From Pseudovirgaria hyperparasitica (taxonomy: Eukaryota > Ascomycota > Dothideomycetes > Acrospermales > Acrospermaceae), in contig NW_022985549.1 of the NCBI RefSeq assembly GCF_010093815.1, positions 248,001 through 312,000 on the forward strand: a stretch of DNA of 64,000 bases, written 5' to 3'. Under the pieces are notes generated by a model that searched no databases, was not told where the DNA came from, and saw only the letters and a program-made list of their open reading frames with translations. The translations under genes were made by a program, and so were the position numbers. Below are positions 21,519-31,977 of the stretch, piece after piece (the stretch's first letter is position 1; each line of letters begins with the position of its first letter).

Positions 21519-22769
21519 TCAAGCAGCTATCCTCTCACCAGCCAAAATCTTGATCTGCTCCTCAGCCGGCAACGACCACCACGCCGGCGCATCTCCCAGT
21601 CGCGTACTCGTCAACCCGGCATCCTTCCCATCCCCGGCCTTCCTCCACCCCCTCGCAACCTGCCTCTGATAGCTCACAACCCTCAACCGATAACTCTCCG
21701 CAGGCGTCAACCACAAATACAACTCCGCCAACGACCCATGAATCGCCAAAGCCAGCCACGCCGCCATCAGAAACAACGGCCGCAGCGCCGCCGCACTACT
21801 CTCCGGCCCCGTCCCCAGACTCGACACCAACACCTGCACCGCACTCGTCTTCGCCCCAGCGCCACACTCGCTATAAATCAGCCCGGCCGGGTTCTGCGCG
21901 TCCGGAATCCCCGCGTTGATCGTGTACATGCTGAAGATCTCGTCGCAGCGCAGCGCCGTCACGAGCTCGACCCCGTACACCCGCACCACATGCATGCCCG
22001 CCAGCAGCAGCAGCCGCAGACTGACAATACACGCCGCCCAGCTCCACACACGGATCATCCAGGCGCGATGCGCGTCGATCTGCAGGCGCTTGATGTTGGT
22101 AACGGCCAGGATGAGGCCGAGCGTGGTGGCGGCGCCTAGGAGGCCGAACCACACGCGCATTGCGGGCGCGCCGCCGATGCTGGTGTCCATGATCATGAAT
22201 GCCCCTGCGTTGCCGAGAAGGAGGAGGGTTGTGGCGGCGTAGCCGCTGATGCGGTGTAGCCAGAGGGCTTTGTGGCGGATGATGGGTGTGAACTGGAGGG
22301 CGGCGAGGAGGCCGCCGAAGAGCACGCCGATGAGGTGGATGGTGATGCCGATGCGGCGGTGGCCGTGGGTGTAGTGGTAGGCTTCGCCGGGGATGGCTTT
22401 CTGGGGGTTGTTAGTGTGTGTGTTTGTGATAATTGTGTATTTATGGCGGTGTGAGAGAATGACGAAAAGCAGATGGCGGATAGAAAGAAAGGAGAAAGGG
22501 AAGAGGAAAGAGGAAAGAAAAAAGGGGAGTATACATACCGCAAGGAACACGCCTCCAACATTGAGATACTCCAGTCGAGCCAGCACGAAGCCGACCAGCG
22601 CACCAACTGTTATGGTGTAGAGCACAAAGTTATACGTCTTCGTGAACCCAAAAGCACCGACGACCTTCTTGATCCCACGCTTGACCGCTGAGTCTCGCGG
22701 CAGCTTATCGTGCCCCGAATGAATGCTCTCGAAACCTCTTTCAGCCATCAGGTCAGAAAGTCCAAACAT
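21519..22769 (-). CDS. DUF2306-like multi-pass membrane protein
   Basis: Two exons, 22539-22769 and 21519-22400, flank a 138-bp intron with a CTAAC branch point; the product has 370 residues. A charged N terminus (ERGFESIHSGHDK) precedes about seven hydrophobic segments. The core HRRIGITIHLIGVLFGG, LHRISGYAATTLLLLGNAG and DAHRAWMIRVWSW, with conserved His and Arg residues inside the membrane, is typical of fungal DUF2306 proteins, which resemble heme-binding four-helix membrane oxidoreductases. No biochemical role is established for the family. An alternative start is the ATG at 22748. I see no reason to include it in the neighbouring cluster other than proximity. Confidence 0.8.
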   Translation of the reverse strand: MFGLSDLMAERGFESIHSGHDKLPRDSAVKRGIKKVVGAFGFTKTYNFVLYTITVGALVGFVLARLEYLNVGGVFLAVCILPFFLSSFLFPFSFLSIRHLLFVILSHRHKYTIITNTHTNNPQKAIPGEAYHYTHGHRRIGITIHLIGVLFGGLLAALQFTPIIRHKALWLHRISGYAATTLLLLGNAGAFMIMDTSIGGAPAMRVWFGLLGAATTLGLILAVTNIKRLQIDAHRAWMIRVWSWAACIVSLRLLLLAGMHVVRVYGVELVTALRCDEIFSMYTINAGIPDAQNPAGLIYSECGAGAKTSAVQVLVSSLGTGPESSAAALRPLFLMAAWLALAIHGSLAELYLWLTPAESYRLRVVSYQRQVARGWRKAGDGKDAGLTSTRLGDAPAWWSLPAEEQIKILAGERIAA

Positions 22770-23459
22770 ACACAGAGAAAAAGTCTTCGCAATTGTAAAC
22801 ACGCAAGTAGATCCAGATGCCAGAAGTTGTTATCTAGTCCCTAACCTCTCCATCCCCTCTCTTATATACTCATCCAACCCCTTGCGCCCACTCGCGAACA
22901 ACAGACACACTCATCATCCAATCCGCGCAGCAGCGCAGAATCATTCCCCATTCATGCACGCCTCAAAATCCTACCTCGTGTGGATGATGCCAGCACGGTG
23001 GAACAGCAGCACCGCATCGGCCGTAGGCCACAACTTTAAAGCGGTGAACTTGGCGCAAACATATGTTCGCGCTAGGCTTCATTGGGAAGCATTGCGCGCC
23101 GCCAGGCTGCGATTGACGGGGGCCGGAATGGATGGTGGCTGCGCCTGCTGCGACATCGTAGGAGGCTTGGCTGAAGGATTTGTGGTGTTTTACTTGGCTG
23201 CTTGTTGGCGTGAGTGCGTACGTACTACGGATGAATCAGATGCGGATCGATTATTGCACCGATTCTACTGAGAATAGATTAATAGTTGAAGTTATCTCCG
23301 TTGACCACTTTCACAGAGTACAATAGTGCCAAAAACAGAGAGACTTGCGGCGTCCGTGGATTCCGGAGCCCGAGACCGAATCCGAATCCGAATCAGGTTT
23401 CGATTGGTCAGACGCGTGGCTTAGAAATCTATGGTCTAAGGTCTAGATAATTGTATGAG
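22770..23459. other. Intergenic region with CCGAAT hexamer repeats
   Basis: This region is 5' of the DUF2306-like gene and 3' of the MDR reductase. Positions 23375-23393 hold three consecutive CCGAAT hexamers beside TCCGGAGCCCGAG, possible Zn2Cys6-type CGG sites. A 180-residue open frame on the + strand is antisense to the promoter and gene start and has no protein-like features. Confidence 0.5.
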
Positions 23460-24718
23460 CTATAGCTCATACACAATTTTCTGCGCTGAAATTTTCTTAT
23501 TGCGGTGCAAGTCAAAACCCTTTGGAACATCGTCCAGCCCTTTCAGCGGTAGCACTGCGTTCGGCTTCAGCTTGCTAGATGTAAGAAGGAGCGGGATGCG
23601 ATCGAATAGTTCCGCCCCAAGCTCATGGTCCTCCTTAGAGGGCTGAATACGCAAGTTAGTTGGGACCAATGATCCGTTCAACATCAATGAGACTCACCGG
23701 CCAGATAAAGGTTTTATATTTGTGCTCCTTCAAGAACACCGTCCACACCAGTACATCCGTTACCTTCACGCCCTTTGGCACCTTTTCCGTCAAGGCCTTC
23801 CCCGGCCTAACGGTGCATAATGTACCCGTTCCATCGATCGCCAGCCCAGACTGCTCGCTCGAGTCCGCAGTGCCTATTGTGTCAAACACGTAGTCTGTCT
23901 GTCCAAACGCCTTGATCTTCTCCACAGCATCAGCATCGTTGTAGTCAACAACCTCATCCGCACCAAGCGATTTAACGAGATCGAAGTTTCGCGGACTACA
24001 CGTCGTGAGAACAGTCAACCCCTCGAGCTTAGCGAGTTGAATAGCATATTGTCCAACACTGCTACTTCCACCCCACACCAGCACCCGCACCGCCTCGCCT
24101 TTCCGCCCCGGTACCTTCCCCTGCATCTCGCCCTCCAACACTCTCGGAATGCCAAGACTCTGTGAACTGAACAAAGCGAGCCATGCCGTGGCTGCAGCAA
24201 GTGGTATCGTTGCTGCCTCGGCCTTTCCAACACCGGCGGGGATCTTGAAGCAGATTCGTTCGTCGGCGATGGTGTAGTGCGAGTAGGCACCGAGGCCGGG
24301 GATTTCACCGCCCCAGATGAGTGCGCTGATGGTGTCGCCCTCGGAGACGCGAGTTACGGCGCTGCCGGTGGAGATGACATCGCCGACAAAGTCGCAGCCG
24401 TAGACGGCGCCAGGGCCGAGGGCTCCGTTGTCGTACGATTGGACTGGAGGTTGTTAGAATGACTGGTGATGTTGTCTGAGAGACATGGATTTGGTGGATG
24501 TGAAGATATGGAATGAATTTGAGGAGTATTATAATAGACGAGTCTTCAATACAGGACGATAGTCAGTGTGAATACATACCGTCAGTAGGATTTTGAGCGA
24601 CGTGACTGATCTTTACTAATACTTGGTGATGGCCTAACGAGGGAAGGTCAAGTTCCTCTTGCTTAAGAGACACAGGATCTGTATAGGCAACGAGTGCCAG
24701 GTTCTTCGTTGTAGACAT
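23460..24718 (-). CDS. Zinc-type MDR oxidoreductase (ToxD / trans-enoyl-reductase-like)
   Basis: Three exons, 24580-24718, 23698-24443 and 23460-23642, encode 355 residues. The GroES-like N-terminal domain contains KISHVAQNPTD and GAVYGCDFVGDV. The Rossmann domain has VWGGSSSVGQYAIQLAK, DYVFDTIG and a C terminus with LPLKGLDDVPKGF. No structural or catalytic zinc Cys cluster is evident, which fits the ToxD/LovC-like subfamily: NADPH-dependent reduction of C=C or C=O bonds, often on pathway intermediates. It is the leftmost member of a run of metabolic genes (MDR, cyclodeaminase, MFS, decarboxylase, FAD monooxygenase), which suggests a tailoring role. The substrate is unknown. Confidence 0.9.
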
Positions 24719-24995
24719 ATTGTAAAATGGGCTAGATGTGTATTATCGAAGGTTTAGTTTGGAAGTAACTTGAAAAAGAGATACTTCTGATGGCTGACTT
24801 GCGGCTCCACCAAATATCCAAGTATGAGGTCATCAGTGCGGGTATAGATCCGATCCGTTGCCGAGATCGGACTAACGGCGATCATTTCTTAGGCAGAATG
24901 CGGACTTCTATCTCAATGACATCCGTGTTGATTGACAAGGTGAAATCGTGAATTGATCAGGAATCACAGCGGGCAGGTGAATTTTCGCTGCAGTC

Positions 24996-26072
24996 TCAGA
25001 AATCGACCAATCGAACACCCACGCCCCGTTCTCTCGCCAGGTCAATTAGAGCTTTGCCCAGTGCAAGATCCATGATTCCTAGGCCAACACTCTTATATAC
25101 CACATTATCGTTCTCGAGCCAATCCTGTAACGACCTTACCGCCTCACCGGTCGTGGTCCTCTCCCTTTCTACCAACTGACCCATCTCCAGGATATGTTCA
25201 GGCTTTATGTCTGCTTTGACGATCTCACCAGCCTCTAAGTATGCCGCCTCTCCACTATCCACGAGAATCTCTCGACATTCGAGCTTTGTATACCATTGTA
25301 AGTAATCGGGAGGGATCTCTTGCATATCGAGCCTGTAAGATCCAATCGCTGAGATATAGCGCTTACTTTGGGAAGAAGCCGCGAGGACTTCAGTGCTGAA
25401 AAGGGGCTCCGTGCTAGGCGTAGTGCAGAAGATCACGTCGGCACATTGAATGTCCCCATGGTATGTATGCTCTCGAGACTTGTCGCCAGCCTCAACAATA
25501 TGGAATACAATGTGATCTGCGGCGTTACCACATTCCTGCTTGACCCGATGGACCATTTGTGACCCACGTGCTTGAGAGCGATTGATGACTGTGATACACT
25601 CGATATTTTTGCCGCGCAGGATTATTGCGAGACGGAGGTGCCAGAAAGCTTGCTTGCCAGCACCGAAGATGACGATGTTTCCAACTCGCGTTCTTTGATC
25701 AAAGATGAGCATTGCCCCCAATGAAGTTCTGAAGGCGGTGAATTCCCCAGCATTGATGACGCCAATGCACTGTCCAATATTGTCGCAGATGGTCAATGTG
25801 CAGCGGAGAGTGCTATCCTCCCCCGGTGCAGGAACACCGACCATCTTGACTGATGAACCAATCTCAAGTGTCGAAGGCATGAACAAAGTAGTGCGACCTG
25901 AGGGACGAGTGATCGCTGAGCGATGTAGCTGATACTTGCTTTCTTCGGCAGTAGAGTAGGCATGGAAAGCAGAACGAAGCGCTTCGGCCATGAACTTGAC
26001 GTCATCCTTGGTAAATGCACGGAAAAGTGCCTGGACAGCAGCATCAGAGAGGACTGTGAAATCTGTGGCCAT
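24996..26072 (-). CDS. Ornithine cyclodeaminase / mu-crystallin family enzyme
   Basis: Single exon, 358 residues from ATG 26072. Extension to an upstream in-frame start is possible but adds non-conserved sequence. Family features are the N-terminal SDAAVQALF helix, HRSAITRPSG, KMVGVPAPGED, the substrate-site stretch GEFTAFRTSLGA, a Rossmann motif VIFGAGKQAFWHLR, CADVIFCTTPSTEPLF, AIGSYRLDMQEI and the C-terminal VYKSVGLGIMDLALGKAL. Known members cyclise ornithine to proline or lysine to pipecolate, or reduce cyclic ketimines such as piperideine-2-carboxylate with NAD(P)H. The exact reaction cannot be told from the sequence here. It shares strand and close spacing with the MDR and MFS genes. 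Pipecolate is the starter of the SWN pathway encoded 19 kb away, so a link is possible but unproven. Confidence 0.88.
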   Translation of the reverse strand: MATDFTVLSDAAVQALFRAFTKDDVKFMAEALRSAFHAYSTAEESKYQLHRSAITRPSGRTTLFMPSTLEIGSSVKMVGVPAPGEDSTLRCTLTICDNIGQCIGVINAGEFTAFRTSLGAMLIFDQRTRVGNIVIFGAGKQAFWHLRLAIILRGKNIECITVINRSQARGSQMVHRVKQECGNAADHIVFHIVEAGDKSREHTYHGDIQCADVIFCTTPSTEPLFSTEVLAASSQSKRYISAIGSYRLDMQEIPPDYLQWYTKLECREILVDSGEAAYLEAGEIVKADIKPEHILEMGQLVERERTTTGEAVRSLQDWLENDNVVYKSVGLGIMDLALGKALIDLARERGVGVRLVDF

Positions 26073-26323
26073 TCTGATCGTGAGATGATAAGTCGTCGTA
26101 TTGTTCCTCTCCTGCCACGAAGTACGAAGTGGGGAGGCCAGTTGCAGGTGATCTGACTCGAATGGAAGCAAGCTCGCATCAAACTCGGCGTCACATAAAT
26201 GCCGCTCGGTGGGGAACATGAAGCGTATATTTCATACCGTTTGCAAAAATTATACAGCATGCGCCCTGGTACAAATAGGGGCCGAAGTTGGGGAATTCGA
26301 AATTCGCATAATTACTGATAGAG

Positions 26324-27692
26324 TTATGGCTCAGTCTTCGATCGGGAACTTGCTGCTCTTCGGGCTGCTAACAGGAACCCGGCGCCAATAAGCATTGAAA
26401 GGCCTCCCCATATCTGTAGGTATAAGAAGCCACCTGCATCTTCGTGTATGAGAGCTCCGGCAAGAGGAGGCCCAGTCAAGGTCGCGAAAGAGACTACTGT
26501 CAGGACCATGCCAGATCGCGTGCCCATCTTGCTGAGATCTGTGGTCAGACTCGGTAATCCTGCTAGGATCATGCCTTGAACTCCTCCATTGACCAAGCCA
26601 AAGAAGATGCTGAAAACATATAAACCTTTGATCGACTTGACTGCTATCCAGCAAAAATACATGATACCAGAGCTTATTACTATAGGCGTGAGAGTCTGGA
26701 ATGGCCCAAGGTAGGCATCAGATACCAGGGCCGGGACAAGGCGACCGGGAAGACCCATTGCGTTGAGAATCAAGAGTATAACGAGTGCTGTCGAGTCTGG
26801 GGCTCCAAGGACAGAAGATGCATAGATATTGATCTGATATCGTGTTAGTCAAGGTCAACGCATGTCTTCAGTAGACTTGCATAGTCGTATCCGATGTAGA
26901 CTGCCCATAAACATAGAAAGACACCAACGGTGAACAGAGAATATGGTGCTTCCTTCCAAGCCTCAAGCTCAACAAACTTTCCACTGCTCCGCCTTGGAAT
27001 ACGTGGTCTTCCCAAAGCAAATACAACTAGGCAGTTAAAGAGCACGACGAAGCCCATGACACGGACTGTCCAGCCAAACCCGATCCTGGGAAGCAGTTGT
27101 TGAGCAATTATGGGAAACACAACACCACCAGTGGCTGTTCCCGAAGTAGCAAAAGAGACAGCTAGTGCTCGCCTCTTCGCGAAATACGTCGCAACGCACG
27201 AGACGGTGGGAACATAGATGATGCCAGCCCCGATACCACCACATATGCCCTGAGCCATGAATAGTTGCCAGTACTGTGATGCCAGACTTGTCATGAATAT
27301 GGCAACGACCTGAAGAATGCTTCCCACTAGTAATGTTAGACGATAGTAGCCAGCGTCAAATACACGACCAGAGAGCGTGCTGATGAGTAGCAAAAGAAAG
27401 ATCTGAGTGCTTCCAGCCCACGATAGAGCGGATAGCGTTGTACCTGGAAAGGCGGATGCGTAGTAGTCGATGAAGAGTCCATAACTATTAAAGTAACCCC
27501 AGGTATTGAACAATACCAGGCTGCTCACAATGTCAGTCCCACCACACAGGATAAGAAAAAGTATGCTTACTGGGCTACAAGTACCTGGACCCAACCTTGA
27601 CCACCATCTGGAGGAGGTCCGACGTCTTCCACAGGATCAGGAAACGGAAAGAAGCCCAGAAACTCCAGAACTCGGTTGTTGCGCCGCTTCAT
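26324..27692 (-). CDS. MFS monocarboxylate-type transporter (MCT/SLC16-like)
   Basis: Three exons, 27571-27692, 26881-27520 and 26324-26833, give 423 residues. The N terminus has the conserved PPDGGQGWVQVLVAH start and FNTWGYFNSYG of fungal MCT-like proteins, followed by about 12 hydrophobic segments (GICGGIGAGIIYVP, FAKRRALAVSFATSGTATGG, LILNAMGLPGRLVP). Intron 1 is ordinary GT-AG. The second intron (26834-26880, 47 bp) fits only as a GC-AG intron with donor GCAAGT and a CTAAC branch point; the GT alternative breaks the frame. It presumably moves an organic acid or amino-acid-like metabolite across the plasma membrane. It is divergent from the PLP decarboxylase gene. Confidence 0.87.
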
Positions 27693-28986
27693 GGGATCGA
27701 ATCTGCTTCACGAGAGTGTGGCCCATGTGAGAAAGAGAGATGAAGTACATCGGATGCAGAATTAGTCATTCATGACGGAGTTAAGTACATCAAACAAAGC
27801 GAGATGTCACAGGCGGTCAGTAAGAGCGATGGATTGGGGCGCGGATAAAGTTCTCCATCAATAGTAAATACTTGTTGTCGTTATCTGTGGGCTCTAGGCG
27901 GAGCGTGCAGAAGGGTGGGACTGATCTGACGCATTACAGTATGAGTAATACGTGCCCTATCCTGCTGGCGCCCCTGTAATCGGCAGTTCCCCATTTTCGC
28001 CTCGGCCCGGAAGTCCGAATCCGGGAAAGTGACTGAGAAACTCAGAGAGGCTCTCCACAAGTTTGCTTTGCTGCAGCATAAAATGGGTATCATGGCCGCA
28101 TGTGGGTTTCGTCTTTCTAACGCCATAATCGTCTTATTCTTGCATACGACGTATCACGACGATTAAGCACTGTCGTCGAGTCGCGAGTCGCGAGTCATAG
28201 CCAAAGAGAAAGTGCAAAGTAGGCTAAAACAAAGGAACAACAAAGAAAGTCATATTCGTATATGCAGGTCAATGGATATCTCTGAGGAGCTGATCCATAC
28301 CAACGTTAGTGTGGGGAATTGGAAACTTTCGTCTCGTACATTTTGATCCTTCATCCTACGCACTCCCACCTCCAGGCTCCTTCGGTCCCTCAGGCCCTCC
28401 ATCAGCGCACTCTTTTGAAGAACAGATAACTATCACATGTGCCGAACTATGTCTTATGCACACTGTAAAAATGAAAGAGAAAGCTGAGCTGAGCCCATTT
28501 TGACCCATTGTTATCCTGTTAAATCAATGGACAATGCGTCATTCCAGAACTCCGTTAACAGCAGACAAAGACTCTGCAGATGATGCCAACCTTCTGATCC
28601 ACAATGGCATCACATCACACAACCGAACCATGGAGGAGGTAATGTACGCTACAGCGGTCAGCTTACTTATTATATGCCTGTATCCACTCTACTGTGCGAA
28701 AGCGGACTAAGGAAGTTTAGGATCTTAGACCTTACTAGCATGTAGGCGACAGCACTCGCCATATGATCTATAAGCTTACATGGTTATATTGTCACATATG
28801 GAGTACTCTGGAGATCTCGCTTGGCGCGGCTATTGCCATATGCCGGCCCCTTCTTTTGAGTTTCTCTATCTGCATTCGTGTCTGCAGAAAGGTCCACTCA
28901 TACGGAGTGTTAAGTATATAAGTCCCAGATCAAGGCAGTCCTGAAGATCAGATCTGACTGTATCCAAAGCTTTGTTTGTGGCTATT
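27693..28986. promoter_or_regulatory. Divergent promoter region, MFS transporter / PLP decarboxylase
   Basis: A 1.3-kb intergenic region. Positions 28000-28025 carry CGGCCCGG and TCCGAATCCGG, which resemble the CCGAAT-type sites at 23375-23393 and contain CGG triplets typical of Zn2Cys6 factors. No convincing gene lies inside; a minus-strand frame at 27881-28126 has no family features. Confidence 0.45.
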
Positions 28987-30639
28987 ATGGCTCCAGCAAA
29001 GATAACCGATGTTGCGTCCTTCGGACGACCAGACGAGCAGGACTTTTTTGGACCGTACCAGAAAGGCTCAGAGCGCATTGCGTCTTTCTTCGACAGCATT
29101 GTCAAGCTTGGTGTCGAATTCCGAGAACAACCGACAGTCCGGAGAGACCCAAAGCCTACCCCAGCTACTGTCCAGTTTGGATCCTTGCCTAAGACGGGCA
29201 TCAGTTATGACGAACTCCTGAAGGAGTTCAAGTCCATAGCTGATAATAGCGTCAACTGGGGTAGTCCAAACTGGACTGGTTTCCCAGATGCAGGAAATAG
29301 TGTTCCTTCACTTGGGGCCAGCCTCATGATTCCTCTCCTGAACCAGAATTTAGCGAACCAGGATGTCTGCTCACCAGAGGCTACTTTCAAGGAAATGGAG
29401 GTCGTACATTGGCTTCGCTCGAATCTGGGCTACGACACTCCGGAGAAATACACCAATGCACTAGAAGCTGGTGGTATTCTGACAATCGGCGGTAGTCTGA
29501 GCAATGCTATTGCTTTGATTGCTGCAAGAGAGTACACGTTCCCGGACTCTGGCCTCTATGGTCTGCCGGTGCTGCCAAAGTACGTTCGCGTCCTTGTACC
29601 GGATGTCATCGAGCACTACTCCATTCGATCAGCTCTGTCGTCCATTAGCTTAGGTGGAGCAAATGTTGTCCGCGTACCCGTCGACGACTCTTTCCGGATG
29701 AAGCTACCCGAGCTAGAACGATGCATCGACGAAGAACGAGCCGCTGGACGTCATGTTATGGCCTGCGTAGCCTATGCCGGAGACTCACGTACGAGTGCGT
29801 AGGCCATTCTTCAACTTTACCCCTTACTCAACTAATCTTACCGCATAGTGTGCATCGATAACCTGGACGCTATCGCTACTATTCTCAAACGTAAGAACGT
29901 CTGGTTTCACGTCGACGCCTGCCACGGCCAATCCCTCGCCTTCTCCTACACGCACAAGCACAAACTCAAAGGTATCGAGCGCGCTGACTCTGTCACCATC
30001 GACCCACACAAGGTGCTCTGGGTGACCTATGCATGCTCTTTCGTGTTATTCAAAGACCCCTCGACACTGGCCAAGGTCGGTGTAAGTACTGAGCTGATCC
30101 TGAAAACGCAGTGGAGTTTGGGCCAAATCACCCCTTTCATTGGCTCGAAAGGCTTCGATGCGTTGAAGCTCTGGGCTGCGATAAAGTACTTTGGCAACGA
30201 TGGCTTGTCGCGTTTGATAGACCAACGTCTTGCCTTGACTGCCCAGATCCAAGACGAGGTCCGGGCAAGGAGGAATTTGATTCTCATCAATGAGACGGAT
30301 ATAAATGCGTGTATCATCATGTTCTTCCCGGAATCACTTCAGGCTGGTGGCCAGCGTATTAGCAAGGATGATATGGATGAATTGAGCGGTGTGAACAAGG
30401 CGCTGAAGATGAAGATACAGGACGAAGGGAAATATTATATCCATGGGTTCCCGCTACGCAGAGTGAGTCATGAGCTTGTGCCTGTTGACTGGCCGGTGTA
30501 CATCCTGCGAACGATGAATGGTAATCCGTTGACGAGTATTGAGAGCGTCAAGGTGATCTTAGACGAGGTGGAGAGAGTGGGCGGACAGCTTTGGAGCGCT
30601 GCACAGAACGGTAAGAAGAGCGGAAAGGCAAAACTGTAG
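28987..30639 (+). CDS. Group II PLP-dependent amino acid decarboxylase
   Basis: Two exons, 28987-29794 and 29849-30639, encode 532 residues. The join reads GDSRTMCIDNLDAI, as in the family. The AAT-fold is seen in NWTGFPDAGNSVPSLG, KEMEVVHWLRSNLGY, ILTIGGSLSNAIALIAARE, WFHVDACHGQSL (PLP-contacting Asp) and SVTIDPHKVLWVTYACS, in which Lys324 forms the Schiff base. Known relatives decarboxylate aromatic amino acids, glutamate or 2,4-diaminobutyrate; the substrate here is not predictable by eye. The product would be a primary amine, and a copper amine oxidase lies 8 kb away. It is divergent from the MFS gene and convergent with the FAD monooxygenase only 45 bp away, which supports a functional run. 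Confidence 0.9.
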
Positions 30640-30684
30640 ATATGCGCGACATTATAATCTTACTAGACTCTCACGAATGAAATC

Positions 30685-31977
30685 CTACACCTTCTCATCG
30701 TCTCCAATGCCAGGACTCTCCTCGAATTTCTCATAAACAGGCAGCTGCCACCCTCTCTTGCCAGCCGCCGGTAACACATATCCCATCAGTCTCTGCACTG
30801 GCTTACTACTCGCAAGCCCCATGACTGTATTGAATATCTTGACAGCCCAATCGCTCTGTGGCACAGCCAGCTGCGGCGCCCCTGGAATCAGCCACTGCAC
30901 CTCGTCCACAAACGGCCTCAGCACCCTCTCATAGCTCGCCAACGCCTCCTTGATATCCTCTGGATTCTTCGAGATCTCGCCCGCGAGCACATATGCGCCG
31001 GTAATTGCGGCAGCTGTGCCCATGCCCGAGATCGGCGACGGACAATATCCGGCATCACCAAGCAACGCGATGCGGCCCTTTGTGAAATGTTCAATTTTCG
31101 TCTGGGCGACGATCTGGAAGTAGAAATCGTCGCTCTTGCTCATTTCACCCAAGAATCGCTCCATCTGCCAGCCAGCGCCCGCAAACTCCTTTCTGAGTAA
31201 TGCCTCCTGCGCGTCTCGCCCCTCGTGCACCGCTGTTTCAAAGGCCTTGAAGCGCTCTGCGGTTGGCTTGTCTGCGACGCCGAGGAAGATGCGCGCGTTG
31301 TTGTCGCGATCGGGGCGTTTGAATGCCAGCAGACCGCGACCGAAGGAGAGCCATTGTGACCATGAGTCGTCGGATGGGATGGACGGAATGGTGAAGTAGG
31401 CGAGGTATTCGCCGAGGTGGTGCAGGTAGTCTTTGTTGTTGGGCCCACGGCCAAAGACCGCGCGGCGCGTGCGTGAGAGCATGCCATCGGCCGCGACAAC
31501 GAGGTCATAATCGCTGGGCGGGAGATGCGCGTTTGTGAACTCGACGTGAACTTTGCCATTGTCCGATTCCTCGATCGTTTTGACGGATTCGTCGTATACG
31601 TACTGTGCGTGGTCTTTGGAGATGTCCAGCAGGATCCGCGCCAGGTCGCCGCGCATGATTTCGTATTCGGATGTCGGACCTTGGTTTTTATCGTCGCCGG
31701 AGACGGGGAATGAGGCTTTCACGGCCCCTGAGACGTCGATGACTTGCATGCCGGATTCTGAGGTGTTAAGCGATTTAATGGTGGGTAGAATGCCCATCTT
31801 GCGGACGATGTCCACAGAGACGCCGCGGATGTCGACTGCTTGACCGGAGGTTCGAGGCGCTGGAAAGCGCTCTAGGATGGTGATTGTGCATGGGGTTGCG
31901 CGATGTAGCCAGTATGCGAAGGCGGGGCCAGCGATGCCGCCGCCGACGATGAGGACGTTGAGCTTAGGAGTTGTCAT
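30685..31977 (-). CDS. FAD-dependent monooxygenase (PHBH-fold, TetX-like)
   Basis: Single exon, 430 residues. The FAD-binding GxGxxG appears as VLIVGGGIAGPAFAYWL at the N terminus, followed by ERFPAPRTSGQAVDIRG, the DG motif (VVAADGMLSRTRR) and the second FAD motif RIALLGDAGYCPSPISG near residue 310. These define the group A flavin monooxygenases used in fungal secondary metabolism to hydroxylate or epoxidise products. A C-terminal hydrophobic segment is weak. Its stop lies 45 bp from the stop of the decarboxylase. The substrate is unknown; hydroxylation of an amine-derived product is an inference from neighbours only. Confidence 0.92.
   Translation of the reverse strand: MTTPKLNVLIVGGGIAGPAFAYWLHRATPCTITILERFPAPRTSGQAVDIRGVSVDIVRKMGILPTIKSLNTSESGMQVIDVSGAVKASFPVSGDDKNQGPTSEYEIMRGDLARILLDISKDHAQYVYDESVKTIEESDNGKVHVEFTNAHLPPSDYDLVVAADGMLSRTRRAVFGRGPNNKDYLHHLGEYLAYFTIPSIPSDDSWSQWLSFGRGLLAFKRPDRDNNARIFLGVADKPTAERFKAFETAVHEGRDAQEALLRKEFAGAGWQMERFLGEMSKSDDFYFQIVAQTKIEHFTKGRIALLGDAGYCPSPISGMGTAAAITGAYVLAGEISKNPEDIKEALASYERVLRPFVDEVQWLIPGAPQLAVPQSDWAVKIFNTVMGLASSKPVQRLMGYVLPAAGKRGWQLPVYEKFEESPGIGDDEKV

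Noticed and set aside
22723-23271. 182-codon open frame on the + strand
   Set aside because: It overlaps the promoter and start of the DUF2306-like gene on the other strand, has biased low-quality composition and no domain.
29768-29848. Alternative donor GTACGA (at 29789) in the decarboxylase intron
   Set aside because: It keeps frame but removes the conserved Arg-Thr-Met of the GDSRTM motif; the GTGCGT donor at 29795 restores it.
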